This document shows positions 1-9,500 of a stretch of 26,344 bases of DNA, in pieces. This stretch comes from DATDMG01 sp036518955 (GTDB lineage: Bacteria; Actinomycetota; Actinomycetes; Actinomycetales; Kineosporiaceae). Each line of letters starts with the position of its first letter. Positions within the stretch are counted from its first letter, which is position 1. Where the stretch lies: the NCBI GenBank assembly GCA_036518955.1, contig DATDMG010000545.1, positions 1-26,344 on the forward strand, given 5' to 3'. A model generated the notes under the pieces. That model was not told where the DNA came from and ran no database searches. It saw nothing but the letters and a program-made list of their open reading frames with translations. The translations under genes were made by a program, and so were the position numbers.

Positions 1-19
1 CCCCCGCTCGGATCGAAGG

Positions 20-568
20 TCATTCCCGCTCGATCGTCACACGCTCGATCACGACGGGGTCGGCCGGCTGATCGCCCGGGCCTGTCGGGGTCTTCGCGAT
101 GGTGTCGACAACACCCCGGCCGGCCGCGTCGGCAACCTCGCCGAAGATCGTGTGCTTGCCCTGCAGCCAGGTCGTGGCGGCAACGGTGATGAAGAACTGC
201 GACCCGTTGGTCCCCTTGCCCATCCGCTTGCCGGCGTTGGCCATCGCGAGCAGGTAGGGCTTGGTGAAGGCGAGCTCCGGGTGGATCTCGTCATCGAAGG
301 TGTATCCCGGGCCACCGGTGCCGGTGCCCAGCGGGCAGCCGCCCTGGATCATGAATCCGTCGATGATCCGATGGAAGCCCAGGCCATCGTAGAAGGGCGC
401 CTGGGTCGACTGGCCGGTCTTCGGGTCCTGCCACGGCCGGGTGCCCTCGGCGAGTTCCACGAAGTTCCGGACGGTCTGCGGGGCGTGGTACGGGAACAGT
501 TCGATCCGGATGGCGCCACGGTTGGTGTGCAAGGTGGCGTGCAGGGGAGCGGTCAGCGGCTCGGACAC
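20..568 (-). CDS. Cyclophilin-type peptidyl-prolyl cis-trans isomerase
   Basis: Cytosolic cyclophilin of about 182 residues that isomerises X-Pro bonds during protein folding. Family motifs are visible: FHRIIDGFMIQGG with the catalytic Arg at residue 67 and Gln at 75, then NGSQFFIT near 121-128 and the W134/H139 pair in WLQGKHTIFGEV. Length matches single-domain bacterial cyclophilins. The frame is open farther upstream, but the GTG at 568 is preferred: GGAAG lies about 10 nt upstream and the upstream extension is low-complexity Arg/Ser sequence with no family similarity. There is no signal peptide from this start, so it is cytoplasmic. It is transcribed divergently from the Ala-rich membrane protein gene, with about 220 bp between them. 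The family call is very secure and the start fairly secure. Confidence 0.95.
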   Translation of the reverse strand: MSEPLTAPLHATLHTNRGAIRIELFPYHAPQTVRNFVELAEGTRPWQDPKTGQSTQAPFYDGLGFHRIIDGFMIQGGCPLGTGTGGPGYTFDDEIHPELAFTKPYLLAMANAGKRMGKGTNGSQFFITVAATTWLQGKHTIFGEVADAAGRGVVDTIAKTPTGPGDQPADPVVIERVTIERE

Positions 569-791
569 GAGTGGGTACTTCCGTTCTGCGTCGGGACGGG
601 CTCTGTCGTGGCTGGCTTGTCCGTCTGGCCGCCAGTCTGTCACGCGCCGACGGCTTCGCCGCGCCCGGCTCGAGGTTCGCGGCGCAGCCACGGTGGCGTG
701 AACGAGCGAACGCGAGAGGATGGAGGGAGCTGTGATCGCCCGTCGCCGTGGGTGGCGAGGAGGACTGGAGCAACCCCAGGAGGGAACCGAC

Positions 792-1688
792 GTGAGGTCG
801 AGCAGCATCAAGGGGGCAGCCCGCGAGGCGCCCCGCGGCGTCACCGCCAGGGCGCCCGACCAGACCCAGACCGATCAGTCGCGCGAGCGCCTCGTGGAGA
901 GCGCGCTGCGGGCGGCCCGTGAGCAGGCCGCTCTCGCGGCGGAGGCTGCCGGACATGCCAAGGGGTGGGCCGCACCACGGATCGAGGCTGCGGTGGAGCG
1001 CGGCCTCCTCGCGGCGGCGCCGACCGTGGAGGCCGCGGCGGGGCGGATGGCCCCTGCCGTGGACGCCGCCCGGGACCGGATCGTGGAGGACCTGCTGCCG
1101 CGCCTGGTCGAGGCCGTACACGCCGCGTCCGCGGCGAGCTCGGCCGCCCGGGTCGCGGCTGCCGAGTCGGTGAGCCGATCCGTGGAGGACGCCGCCCGGT
1201 CGGTCGGGGACGCCGCCCGGTCGGTGGCCGAGGCGACCCCGACCGCGCGGCGGCGGCGGCACCGGCGGCGTCGCCGCACCGGCCTGTTACTGATCGCCGC
1301 TGCCACCGCCGCGGTGGCCGCCGCGGTGGCGAGCCTGGCCCGCGGTCGGAGCCGCCAGCCGGTCTGGGAGGTGACGCCGACGAGCCCCGCGGAGGGGCAG
1401 GGAAGGGCATCCGGCACCCCCGAGCTGTCGGTCGTCGCCTCGGCGACGTCCGGGGACGTCGACGCCGCACCGGCCGCCGATGTGGTGCCAGTCACATCTT
1501 CGGCGGGCGACCCGACCGAGGAGGTGCTCGTCGGGGATGACACGGCAGCGACGCCGGAGATCGACACCGAGGCCGAGAGCGGCACGCCCGCGGTAGAGGC
1601 GCCGGTCACCGAGGCGGAGGTACTGGCCCAGGGCGACGCACTCACGGACCAGACGCCCGAGCCGCACCGGGCGGGACGCCGCAGCTGA
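792..1688 (+). CDS. Ala-rich single-pass membrane protein of unknown function
   Basis: A 298-residue protein not assigned to a named family. The GTG start at 792 has a strong AGGAGGG ribosome binding site about 6 nt upstream. Residues 30-150 are Ala/Glu/Arg-rich and look helical, possibly coiled coil, with imperfect repeats such as DAARSV near 130-145. A run of arginines near 150-160 precedes one transmembrane segment (about 163-182, starting GLLLIAAATAA). This suggests the helical part stays in the cytoplasm. The rest is a disordered acidic Ala/Thr/Glu tail. There are no catalytic motifs. Composition alone supports an apolipoprotein-like or envelope-linked scaffolding role, but no function can be claimed. 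It is transcribed away from the cyclophilin gene. Confidence 0.75.
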   Translation: MRSSSIKGAAREAPRGVTARAPDQTQTDQSRERLVESALRAAREQAALAAEAAGHAKGWAAPRIEAAVERGLLAAAPTVEAAAGRMAPAVDAARDRIVEDLLPRLVEAVHAASAASSAARVAAAESVSRSVEDAARSVGDAARSVAEATPTARRRRHRRRRRTGLLLIAAATAAVAAAVASLARGRSRQPVWEVTPTSPAEGQGRASGTPELSVVASATSGDVDAAPAADVVPVTSSAGDPTEEVLVGDDTAATPEIDTEAESGTPAVEAPVTEAEVLAQGDALTDQTPEPHRAGRRS

Positions 1689-1883
1689 CCCCGCGGACGC
1701 CGCTGGTCACCGCTGCCGGTGCCGTTCGTCTCGTCGATCGAGCAGGACGGCCCGGTAGCATTACGCGCTTGACGCACCGGGTGCCCGTGGCCTGATCGGC
1801 CAGGCCGGTGCGGCGGCCGGAGGTCGCACGTCACCTCGTGCTTCCCCGACCGCCGACGGCGACGGGAGTCGAGGAGCGGACGG

Positions 1884-3206
1884 GTGTCCATCGATCCAGC
1901 AGGTGGGGATGCCGCGGCCCAGGCGCCGCGGCCCTCCCGCGCGGTGGCGTCGGCAGTGCGGACGGCCTGTCAGCGGCTGTTCGCCTACGAAGGGGAGTTC
2001 CTCGCCCGGTTCAGCACGTCCTTGCTGGACCTGGTGCCACGCCTCGGCACGCTCGGGGCGCAGCGCGGCCAGGCGCTCGCGGAGGGGTTGGGGCGGGCTC
2101 TGCTGTGGGCAGCGCTCACCGATGACCCGTTGGACGTCATCGAGGCGACGTTCCAGAACATCGGCACGGACTACGCCCAGCAGGGGTTCCCGGAAGAGGG
2201 GTACCACGGCGCCGGGCACGCGCTGCTGCGGGCGGCACGGGACACCTACTCGGCCGACTGGTCGTCGGAACTCAGCTCCGGATGGGTGGCCTTCTACGGT
2301 TGGCTCTGCGGCCACCTGCAGCAGGGCGCCCACGACGCGTTGCCCGGCCGTGCGGCGCCGTCCGTCGGCGCGATGGTCGAGTCGCCGATCGCGGAGCGGT
2401 CCCCCACCGAGCCGCCGAACACCCAGCCGCTCGACCCGGCGCCCGCGAATGTTCCGCGGTCCAGGGGTCTGCCACCGCGATCGAGGCGCCCTGATGCCCC
2501 GCCACCGGAGGCCGCCGGGGGGCAGCCGCACCCAGCGGGATCCGGCCGGGTCGGCTGGCAGGCTCAGACCGGGCAGCAGGACCGGGGCGCTCAGCAGGAC
2601 CCGACCCCGTGGCAGGACCCGACCCCGTGGCAGGACCCGGCGACGTGGCAGGACCCGGCGACGCAGGGTGCCTGGCCGGCCCCGGCGCAGACCCGGTCCA
2701 CCGGCACCCGCCCCGAGACGGGGCGGCGCCGCGCGGAACCGTCGGTCGACGGCCCGACCCCCTGGCCGCCTTCGCGGAGCGACACGATCACGGCCACGGT
2801 GCCGCAGAGCCCGCCCCTGGGCATGACCGTCCGTGCTGCGCTGGGGCAGCACCCGGCGGCCGGGCCCGCCACGCTGGACGACGTCGCCGCCGCGCTCCAC
2901 GACCGCTTCTTCGTCGGGAACGAGCGCTCGCTCACCACTGTCCTCACCCGCGTCGCGCTGCGCACCGGGGTCGACCTGCGCGCCCCGCGACCGGACCAGG
3001 TGCGCGACGCCGAGGTGATCCAGGACGTGGTCGCCGTCCTGGGGATGATGGGCTTCCGACTGAGCCCCGAGCCCGAGCCCGAGCCCGAGCAGGTGCCACC
3101 GGCACCCCCGCCGGCGGAACCGCCACGCCGGCAGGCCCGCTGGTTCAACCGCGGCCAGGACCCCCCGCGACGCTGGCGGCGGGGTGTCCCGGGCCGTTCC
3201 CGTTGA
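1884..3206 (+). CDS. Globin-like protein with Pro-rich linker and conserved-looking C-terminal domain
   Basis: A 440-residue protein from a GTG start; GGAG lies 7-11 nt upstream. Residues about 20-150 match the bacterial globin fold in pattern: helix blocks RLFAYEGEFLARF, GRALLWAALTDDP and WVAFYGWLCGHL at family spacing. The position that normally carries the haem-ligating proximal histidine (H..YG) appears to be Tyr97 in GTDYAQQGF. His108 and His112 lie nearby. The domain may therefore be haem-free, like the sensor domains of RsbR-type stressosome proteins. Residues 150-310 are a Pro-rich linker that includes four DP(T/A)xWQ repeats. Residues 312-392 form a second compact helical region ending in a Pro-Glu run. 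The neighbours (FIST and two PP2C phosphatases) suggest stress signalling. The globin call comes from memory of family patterns and is moderately secure. Confidence 0.72.
   Translation: MSIDPAGGDAAAQAPRPSRAVASAVRTACQRLFAYEGEFLARFSTSLLDLVPRLGTLGAQRGQALAEGLGRALLWAALTDDPLDVIEATFQNIGTDYAQQGFPEEGYHGAGHALLRAARDTYSADWSSELSSGWVAFYGWLCGHLQQGAHDALPGRAAPSVGAMVESPIAERSPTEPPNTQPLDPAPANVPRSRGLPPRSRRPDAPPPEAAGGQPHPAGSGRVGWQAQTGQQDRGAQQDPTPWQDPTPWQDPATWQDPATQGAWPAPAQTRSTGTRPETGRRRAEPSVDGPTPWPPSRSDTITATVPQSPPLGMTVRAALGQHPAAGPATLDDVAAALHDRFFVGNERSLTTVLTRVALRTGVDLRAPRPDQVRDAEVIQDVVAVLGMMGFRLSPEPEPEPEQVPPAPPPAEPPRRQARWFNRGQDPPRRWRRGVPGRSR
2595..2666 (+). repeat. Four tandem 18-bp units coding a DPTPWQ linker
   Basis: Four 18-bp units read cleanly. 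The first two are identical (CAGGACCCGACCCCGTGG); the third and fourth read CAGGACCCGGCGACGTGG and a variant ending CGCAG. The period is a multiple of three, so unit number can change without breaking the globin-like gene that contains it. Each unit adds six residues to the Pro-rich linker. Confidence 0.9.
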
Positions 3207-3421
3207 CCGTTCACCTGGTGGACACCGCTGATGCAGGTCTCGGCGACCGGAACACCGTCGACACCCTTCCCACCCGCGTCGGCGTCGCCGCCTGACCATC
3301 CCCCGACCCGACCCCAGCGCTCAGGACCCGAGTCGATCGCTTCGGCTTCGCCACAGCTAGCTCGGCTAGGGTTCCGCCTGGGGACGCCGGGACGCCCGGT
3401 GGCCAGAACGATGGGAGCGCG

Positions 3422-4576
3422 GTGACCGGCGGTGTCGACACGGCTCTGCGGCCGGCTCGTGCGCACGTGACCGGACCGGGAAGGCAGGCCGCCGCCGCCC
3501 TGGTGACCGAGCTGCGGCACGCCCTTGGCCCGAACGTCGCCACCGCCGTCCTCTTCTTCGCCTCCAGCGTCTACGACCCGACCGATCTCGCCGGGCCGAT
3601 CTCGCAGGCCTTCCCCGACGCGGCCGTCATCGGCTGCTCGACGGCCGGGGAATTCACCGACCAGGTGATGGGGACCGGAGGGATCAGCGCCGTCGCCCTG
3701 CCCTACGGCATCCTCACCGGCGCCGTCGCCGCGCTGGGCGACCTGTCCATGGACGCCGCGGCGGGCACCTGGTCCGCCGTGCACGCGCTCGAGGCGAGCC
3801 TGGAGATCCCGCTGCGCGAGCTCGACCCCTCCTTCCACCTCGGGTTCACCTTGATCGACGGGGTGAACGCGGTGGAGGAGACGGTCAACGAGGTCCTCGG
3901 CAACGTGGCGCCCGTGCTGGACGTCGTCGGGGCGTCCGCGGCTGACGACCTCACCTTTCGCAGCACCTGGGTGAGCGTCGGGGAGCACATCAGTTACCGC
4001 GGGGTGGCGCTCATGGTCTGCCAGACCGGCGTCCCGTTCCACGTGGTCAAGACCTGCTCGTTCCTGCCGACGGGCCGCACCTTGCGGATCACGGACGCAG
4101 ACCCGCCGACACGCACGGTCCGCACCCTCGACGGCCGACCTGCCGTGCTCGCCTTCGCTGACGCGATCGGGGTCCCGGTCGACCGACTCGACGGGAACCT
4201 CCTGATCAGCCACCCCCTCGGCCAGATGATCGACGGGCAGCCGTGGATCCGCTGCCCGCAGGCCGTGCTGCCGGACGGGTCGATCACGTTCTACGCCCAG
4301 GTCCTGCCCGGCCTGGAGGTCGAGGTCATGCAGGAGACCGATCTGATCGCCGATACCCGCCGGGCGATAGCCGAGGCCCGCACCGCGCTCGGTGGCCAGG
4401 CGAGCGGCGGGGTGATGTTCAACTGCCTCCTGCGCCGTCTGGAGATCGACGCCCGGCAGGCGGGACCCAGCTTCCTCCAGGCGCTCGACGGACTGCCCCT
4501 GGCGGGCTTCCACGCCTACGGGGAGACCTGGCTCGGTCACGTCAACCAGACGCTCACCGGGATCGTCTTCGGCTGA
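3422..4576 (+). CDS. FIST-domain sensory protein
   Basis: A 384-residue soluble protein with the FIST_N and FIST_C architecture. FIST domains are predicted small-ligand sensors in signal transduction. FIST_N spans about residues 20-225, with the typical TAVLFFASSVYDP strand, IGCSTAGEF motif and DGVNAVEE. FIST_C spans about 235-370, with FNCLLRRLEI and the terminal GFHAYGE...H.NQTLTGIVFG. There is no membrane segment or effector domain, so output must come from a partner. The GTG start at 3422 has GGGAG a few nt upstream. The next gene on the same strand, about 185 bp on, is a PAS-PP2C phosphatase, and the preceding gene is globin-like. A shared sensing pathway is likely but inferred from context. 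Confidence 0.9.
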   Translation: MTGGVDTALRPARAHVTGPGRQAAAALVTELRHALGPNVATAVLFFASSVYDPTDLAGPISQAFPDAAVIGCSTAGEFTDQVMGTGGISAVALPYGILTGAVAALGDLSMDAAAGTWSAVHALEASLEIPLRELDPSFHLGFTLIDGVNAVEETVNEVLGNVAPVLDVVGASAADDLTFRSTWVSVGEHISYRGVALMVCQTGVPFHVVKTCSFLPTGRTLRITDADPPTRTVRTLDGRPAVLAFADAIGVPVDRLDGNLLISHPLGQMIDGQPWIRCPQAVLPDGSITFYAQVLPGLEVEVMQETDLIADTRRAIAEARTALGGQASGGVMFNCLLRRLEIDARQAGPSFLQALDGLPLAGFHAYGETWLGHVNQTLTGIVFG

Positions 4577-4761
4577 CGGACGCCGCGAACCGGAGCCGGA
4601 CCCCTCAGCCCGGACGCACCAAGATCTGACACACCGAAGAAACGTCGGACGTTCGGACCATTGTTCGCCTCACCGGGATTGAGCGGCACTGTGCCGGGGG
4701 AGGGTGTCGAGGACTGCCTCCGCGCGTCCTTATGACGCAGAGTCGACAAGGAAGCCTCAAA

Positions 4762-6060
4762 GTGACTGTCGGTGATCTCAGCCGCGACGTGACCTTGCTC
4801 GAGCCTGAGCTCTCGCCCGGCGACGCACGCTTCCGGATCGCGTTCGACGAGGCGCCCATCGGCATGGCCCTGGTGGACGCCCGGCCCAGCCACCCCCCGA
4901 TTCTGCTGACGGCCAACGCGGCGCTCGCCGAGATGGCCGGCGTCTCCCGCGCCGGCCTCGCATCCCGTTCGCTGCTCGACCTGCTCCATCCCGAGGACCA
5001 CGCTCCGGTCCTCGGCACCGGCCCCGCCGGCGGCGAGTCCAGGACACACGTGGCCCGGCTGGTCCGACCGGACGGCACCGAGCGTTGGGCGTCGATCAGC
5101 GCAACCATCGTTGCGGACGCCGCAGGCGTTCCCGACTACTTCGTGACGCACCTGGTCGACGTGACGGACACGCAGCGTGCCGCGGCGGCCGCCCGGAAAC
5201 GCGCCGACCGGGACAGCCGGATCGCCGCCGTCCTGCAAGCGGGACTGATGCCGTACGTGCCGTGCCAGGTCGGTCCGGTGCGAGCGGCGAGCAGGTATCG
5301 TCCTGCCGGCCACGGCGAGACCGTCGGCGGCGACTGGACGGACGTGATCGCCCTGCCCGGGGGGAAGATCGGGCTGGTGGTCGGGGACGTCGCCGGGCAC
5401 GGGATCGAGTCGGCCGTCACGATGACCCGGCTGCGGACCGTCGTCCGGATGCTGGGTACGAGCGGCGTCAGCCCGGCCGGAGTGATGCGCCGGCTCAACG
5501 ACGTCATGCTCGAGACCGACATGGGTGCCGACATCGACCTCGCCACCCTGGTCTACGCCCAGCTCGACCCGGTGACCGGCCTGCTGCAGTACTGCTCCGC
5601 CGGGCACCTGCCGCTGCTGCTGCTGGCCGGCGACCGCGGCGCGGCGCGCCGCGCTGTCTCACCGATCCCGGCGGTGGGCGGACCACCGATCGGCGTCATC
5701 CCCGGCTTCCGCTACACGGAGCAGATGATGTACCTCGAACCCGGGAGCACCCTCGTCGGCTTCACTGACGGGCTGATCGAGCGGCGCGGGGCGGATCTGG
5801 ACTCCAGCCTGCTGCGCCTGCTCGCCGCGCTGAGCTCACTCGACGCGGAGCGGACCCGCGATGTCGAACTCCTCGCCGACACCGTACTGGAGCTCTCCCC
5901 GAACGGCGGCGTCGAGGACGACGTCGCCGTCCTCGTCCTGGACGTCCAACCGCGTCTGGTGTCCGTGCCGTTCCTCAGGACGTCGGGCAACGCCACGGTC
6001 GGACGGCGGGTCCTCGACCTGGCCGAGCTGGCCGCCCGGCCGCCCGACCGGTGGGCCTGA
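4762..6060 (+). CDS. PAS domain-PP2C (SpoIIE-type) serine phosphatase
   Basis: About 432 residues. An N-terminal PAS domain (about 25-135, from FRIAFDEAPIGMALVDA) is followed by a short helical linker near 140-158. A PP2C/SpoIIE phosphatase domain then runs from about 160 to 395. Its metal-binding acidic motifs are all present: GGDWTD (~188), GDVAGHG (~207), FTDGL (~333) and EDDVAVL (~384). Proteins of this type dephosphorylate STAS anti-sigma antagonists in partner-switching pathways; the substrate here is unknown. GTG at 4762 is chosen because AAGGAAG sits 7 nt upstream. An ATG at 4732 in the same frame is possible but has a poor ribosome binding site. There is no membrane segment. A 38-residue tail follows the phosphatase domain. 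Confidence 0.92.
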   Translation: MTVGDLSRDVTLLEPELSPGDARFRIAFDEAPIGMALVDARPSHPPILLTANAALAEMAGVSRAGLASRSLLDLLHPEDHAPVLGTGPAGGESRTHVARLVRPDGTERWASISATIVADAAGVPDYFVTHLVDVTDTQRAAAAARKRADRDSRIAAVLQAGLMPYVPCQVGPVRAASRYRPAGHGETVGGDWTDVIALPGGKIGLVVGDVAGHGIESAVTMTRLRTVVRMLGTSGVSPAGVMRRLNDVMLETDMGADIDLATLVYAQLDPVTGLLQYCSAGHLPLLLLAGDRGAARRAVSPIPAVGGPPIGVIPGFRYTEQMMYLEPGSTLVGFTDGLIERRGADLDSSLLRLLAALSSLDAERTRDVELLADTVLELSPNGGVEDDVAVLVLDVQPRLVSVPFLRTSGNATVGRRVLDLAELAARPPDRWA

Positions 6061-6529
6061 CCGGATCCGCGTCCAGGGCCGGCCGCCGTCCAGGGCCGGC
6101 CGCCGTCGCTGTCGGCACCCGCCGCGGCGTGGGCGCCTCGACCCGCGCCGCACCGTCCGACGGTCGCCGGGACCCCACCGCCACGTCAGTGCCCACCGGG
6201 TGAGCACGCCTTTCCTATGCTCCGCGAGCGTAGGTCCCGCGAGCCGCGCCATGGCCGGGCCCGCGCCCCTTCGGCTGGGCCGCCCGACGGCAGACCGGCC
6301 GCGCGGCGCACGCCACCCCGGCACACCTGCGTGTCACTGCTGGCCGCCCTCGCCGTCCCCCCGCACGTGCGTCCACGGCCCGCGTCGGAAGAGTGGACGA
6401 CGTCCTGTATCACTAAGTGTGATCGTATCTGTACTGTGGGTTGGTTACGGCTCGCCAGTCGGTGACTGTGGTCGGGCACGGTCCGGTCGACGCCGGCATG
6501 GGCTTTCCCAACACGAAGGGGTGCCGGCG
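6061..6529. other. Intergenic region before the multi-GAF gene
   Basis: About 470 bp with no convincing gene. It is likely to hold the promoter of the multi-GAF phosphatase gene. A 17-bp tandem duplication lies at 6071-6104. The segment around 6410-6430 is AT-richer than its surroundings and contains ATCAC-TAAGT-GTGAT, a short inverted repeat that could be an operator. A long open frame runs through the region, but its translation is Arg/Pro-rich and featureless, so I regard it as noncoding. Confidence 0.5.
6071..6104. repeat. 17-bp perfect tandem duplication
   Basis: GTCCAGGGCCGGCCGCC occurs twice head to tail directly after the PAS-PP2C stop codon. It is probably a replication-slippage product. 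Each unit contains a GGCCGGCC palindrome. Confidence 0.85.
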
Positions 6530-9500
6530 GTGGTGGACGGCTTCGGGCGGCTGGCATTGCTTACTCGGGACGTGGACGTCGTGGCCGCGGGGGCGGTGGA
6601 GGCTGCGATGGGAGCGGCGGCCACCCCGATGGGCACGTTGGCGCAGTCGGTCAGGCCGGGCTGGGTGCGGATGACGTGTGCCCGGGGCCCGACCGGGCTG
6701 ACGAGGGGCCACGAGTACGAGGTCTCACCACTGGTGGAGTCCAGCTGGGAAACGGCCCGGCCACTGCGCGTCGAGAACTGGGACACCTGTGGTCTGCCGC
6801 GGCCCGCAGACATGATTGCGGCCGGAGTGGTGGCCAGCCTGAGCGCCAGTGTCCTGGTGGGTGGCCGGGTGTGGGGGCGGTTGACCGTATGTGACACCCG
6901 GGTACGGCAGTGGCGGGACGAGGAGGCCGGAGCGATCGCGGAGCTGGCCGACGTCCTGGCTGCTGCGGTGGAACGGCATGTCGTCGAGGCGGCGCAGGCA
7001 GCGGTGGCCCGGTTCGGGCGGTTCGCGCTGGCCTCCCGGGATCTGGACGCTCTGAACGAGCGGGCGGTAGAGGTGGTCACGCAGGCGTTGGGGACGCCGA
7101 TGGGCACCCTGTCGGAGTGGGCCGGTGGGGGCCGACGCCGGATGCTGTGTTCTCGGGGGCCGACCGGGGTGGCTGTCGGGCAGGTGTGGGACGTCGCTGT
7201 GGAGTTGGACTCGCTCGCGGCAGCGTCTGAGCCGGTATGCGTCGAGGACTGGCGTACTGAGCAGCGGTTCACCGCGTCGGCCACCAGCCGGGCCGCCGGT
7301 GTGGTGAGCAGTCTGCTCGCGCCGGTACTGGCCGCGGGGCGGGCCTGGGCGTTCCTGGTCGCGCACGACACCCGGCCCCGGCAGTGGACCCAGCCAGAGG
7401 TCGACGTCGTCCAGTCGGTGGCACACATCCTGGCCACCGCGGTCCAACGCCGGGCCGATGAGGCCGCGCAGTCGGTGATGGTCCAGTTCGGGCGGTTCGC
7501 GCTGACCTCGCGCGACCTGGATGAGGTGATCGAGCAGGCGGTGACCTCGGCGATGCGGCTGCTGCAGGCGCCGATCGGGAGCCTGTCGCGGGGCTTGGGC
7601 TCCGGACGGCAGCGGATGCTGTTCTGCCGGGGAGACGTCGGGCTGCTCCCCGGGCACGAGTGGGAGACCACGGAGGAGCTGGAGAAGCAGTGGTTCACGG
7701 CGCAGCCGGTGCTGATTGAGGACTGGCAGACCGAGACCCGGTTCGTCCAACCGCAGCTGTCCCGCGAGATGGGGGTACGCAGCGCCCTGTTGACGACGGT
7801 GTCGGTCGGGGGTGAGCCGTGGGGCCGGCTGGCCGTGAGTGACACCCGGCCCCGGCGCTGGCGGCAGGTCGACGTCGATGTCGTGCAGTCGCTGGCGGAC
7901 CTGTTGTCCAGCGCGCTGGAGCGGGACCTGGCCGAGACGGCACAGGCGGCGATGGCCGAGTTCGGCCGCTTCGCCCTGTCCACCCGAGACCTGGACGTCA
8001 CGATCGACGAAGCGGCGGAGGTGGCGGCACGGATCCTGGACGCATCGACCAGTCACCTGACTCGTCTCGTCGCACCGGGCCGGGCCCAGGTCGTGGGTGT
8101 GTACGGGCCGTACCCGGTGCGGATCGGTGGCGAGGTCGCCATCCCTGCGGAATTGGAGCAGCAATGGTCGGTCAGCGAACCGTTCCAGGTCAGGGACTGG
8201 CGTGTTGAGACCCGGTACCCTCAGCCGGCATCGGCGAGCGCGGCGGGGGTAGTCAGCTCGCTGTCGGTGTGCGTTCTGGCCGACGGCGCACCGTGGGGGC
8301 GGCTGACCGTGTTCGACACCCGGCCCCGGCACTGGTGCACCAGCGAGGTCAACGTCGTCCAGGCATTGGCGCACACCCTGGCCAGCGCGATCGAACGGGC
8401 CCGGGCCGAGACTCGGCTGCGGCGCACCACCCGCCAGCTGGAACACTTCCTGCTGCCGGCCGACCTGCCGACCCTGTCCGGGATCGAGACCGCCGCCCGG
8501 TACGTGCCCGCCCACGGCGCCGAGGTCGGCGGGGACTGGTACGACGTGCTCGACCTGCCCCACGGCGGCATCGGACTGGTGATGGGCGACGTCGAGGGTC
8601 ATGACAGCGCCGCGGCCGCCGTCGTCGGGCAGGTCCGCACCGTGCTGCGCACCTACGCCGGCGAGGGCCTACCCCCCGCCGAGATCATGTCCAGGCTAGG
8701 CTCCTTCGTGACCACGCATACCGACCGCCTGGTCACCTGCTGCTACGCCGAACTCCACCCCACCCACCGGACCATCACCTGCGTCAGCGCCGGGCACCCG
8801 CCGCCGCTGCTGCTGACCACCGCGGGCGAGGTCCCGCAGATTCCCGTCCACCCAGGACCACTGCTCGGACTGGACGGCAGTCGGCACTACCGAGAACGCA
8901 CCACCGTGCTGCCGACGGGCGGGTGCCTGGTCCTGTATACCGACGGGCTGCTGGACGACTTCCCCCACGTGATCCACCCCGATCCGCGATCCCTGGCCGC
9001 CGCCGCCCACCCGGCACTGCACGGCCCGATCGAGGCCCTGGCCGACCACCTCGTCGCCCACCCACTCGACGCACCCCCGCTGAGGGACGACGCCGCGCTC
9101 CTGCTGGTCCGCTTCACCGGGACCAACATCTGCACGACCCGGCACCTCAGCCGGGGGTTCGGTCCCCACCTCGCCTCCTGCGGCGCCGCGCGCAGCTATG
9201 TGGAGGACGTCCTGTCCGCCTGGGGCCTGACCTGCCTGGCCGAGCAGGCCATGCTGGCCGTCTCCGAACTGGTCGGCAACACCCTGACCCACACCACCAG
9301 TCCTGTCTGGCTCGCCCTGAGGCGCACCCGCTCCAACACAGGGGTGGAGCAGGTCTGGATCGGCGTGCGCGACGCCAGCGACCGCCTGCCTCGTCTCCAG
9401 CGTTCCTCCGCTGCCACTCTCGGCGGACGGGGCCTGCACATCGTCGAGGCGATCGCGGACACCTGGGGCGTGACCACCACCCAGACCGGCGGCAAGACTG

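Noticed and set aside
3357..3369. CTAGC-TCG-GCTAG inverted repeat upstream of the FIST gene
   Set aside because: A 5-bp stem is too short to call an operator without a promoter or conservation.
2591..4540. Long minus-strand open frame of 649 codons opposite the globin-like and FIST genes
   Set aside because: It is antisense to two genes with recognisable domains, and its translation is Gly/Arg/Asp-rich with no motif. This is a typical GC-rich shadow.
5861..6529. Upstream extension of the multi-GAF gene reading frame
   Set aside because: It overlaps the end of the PAS-PP2C gene, is Arg/Pro/Ser-rich and has no domain. The GTG at 6530 has a ribosome binding site and directly precedes the first GAF unit.
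8588..8608. GDVEGHD in place of GDVxGHG in the second PP2C domain as a sign of inactivity
   Set aside because: The metal-binding acidic residues are all kept, and I recall that the residue after GH varies in GAF-PP2C proteins of actinobacteria.
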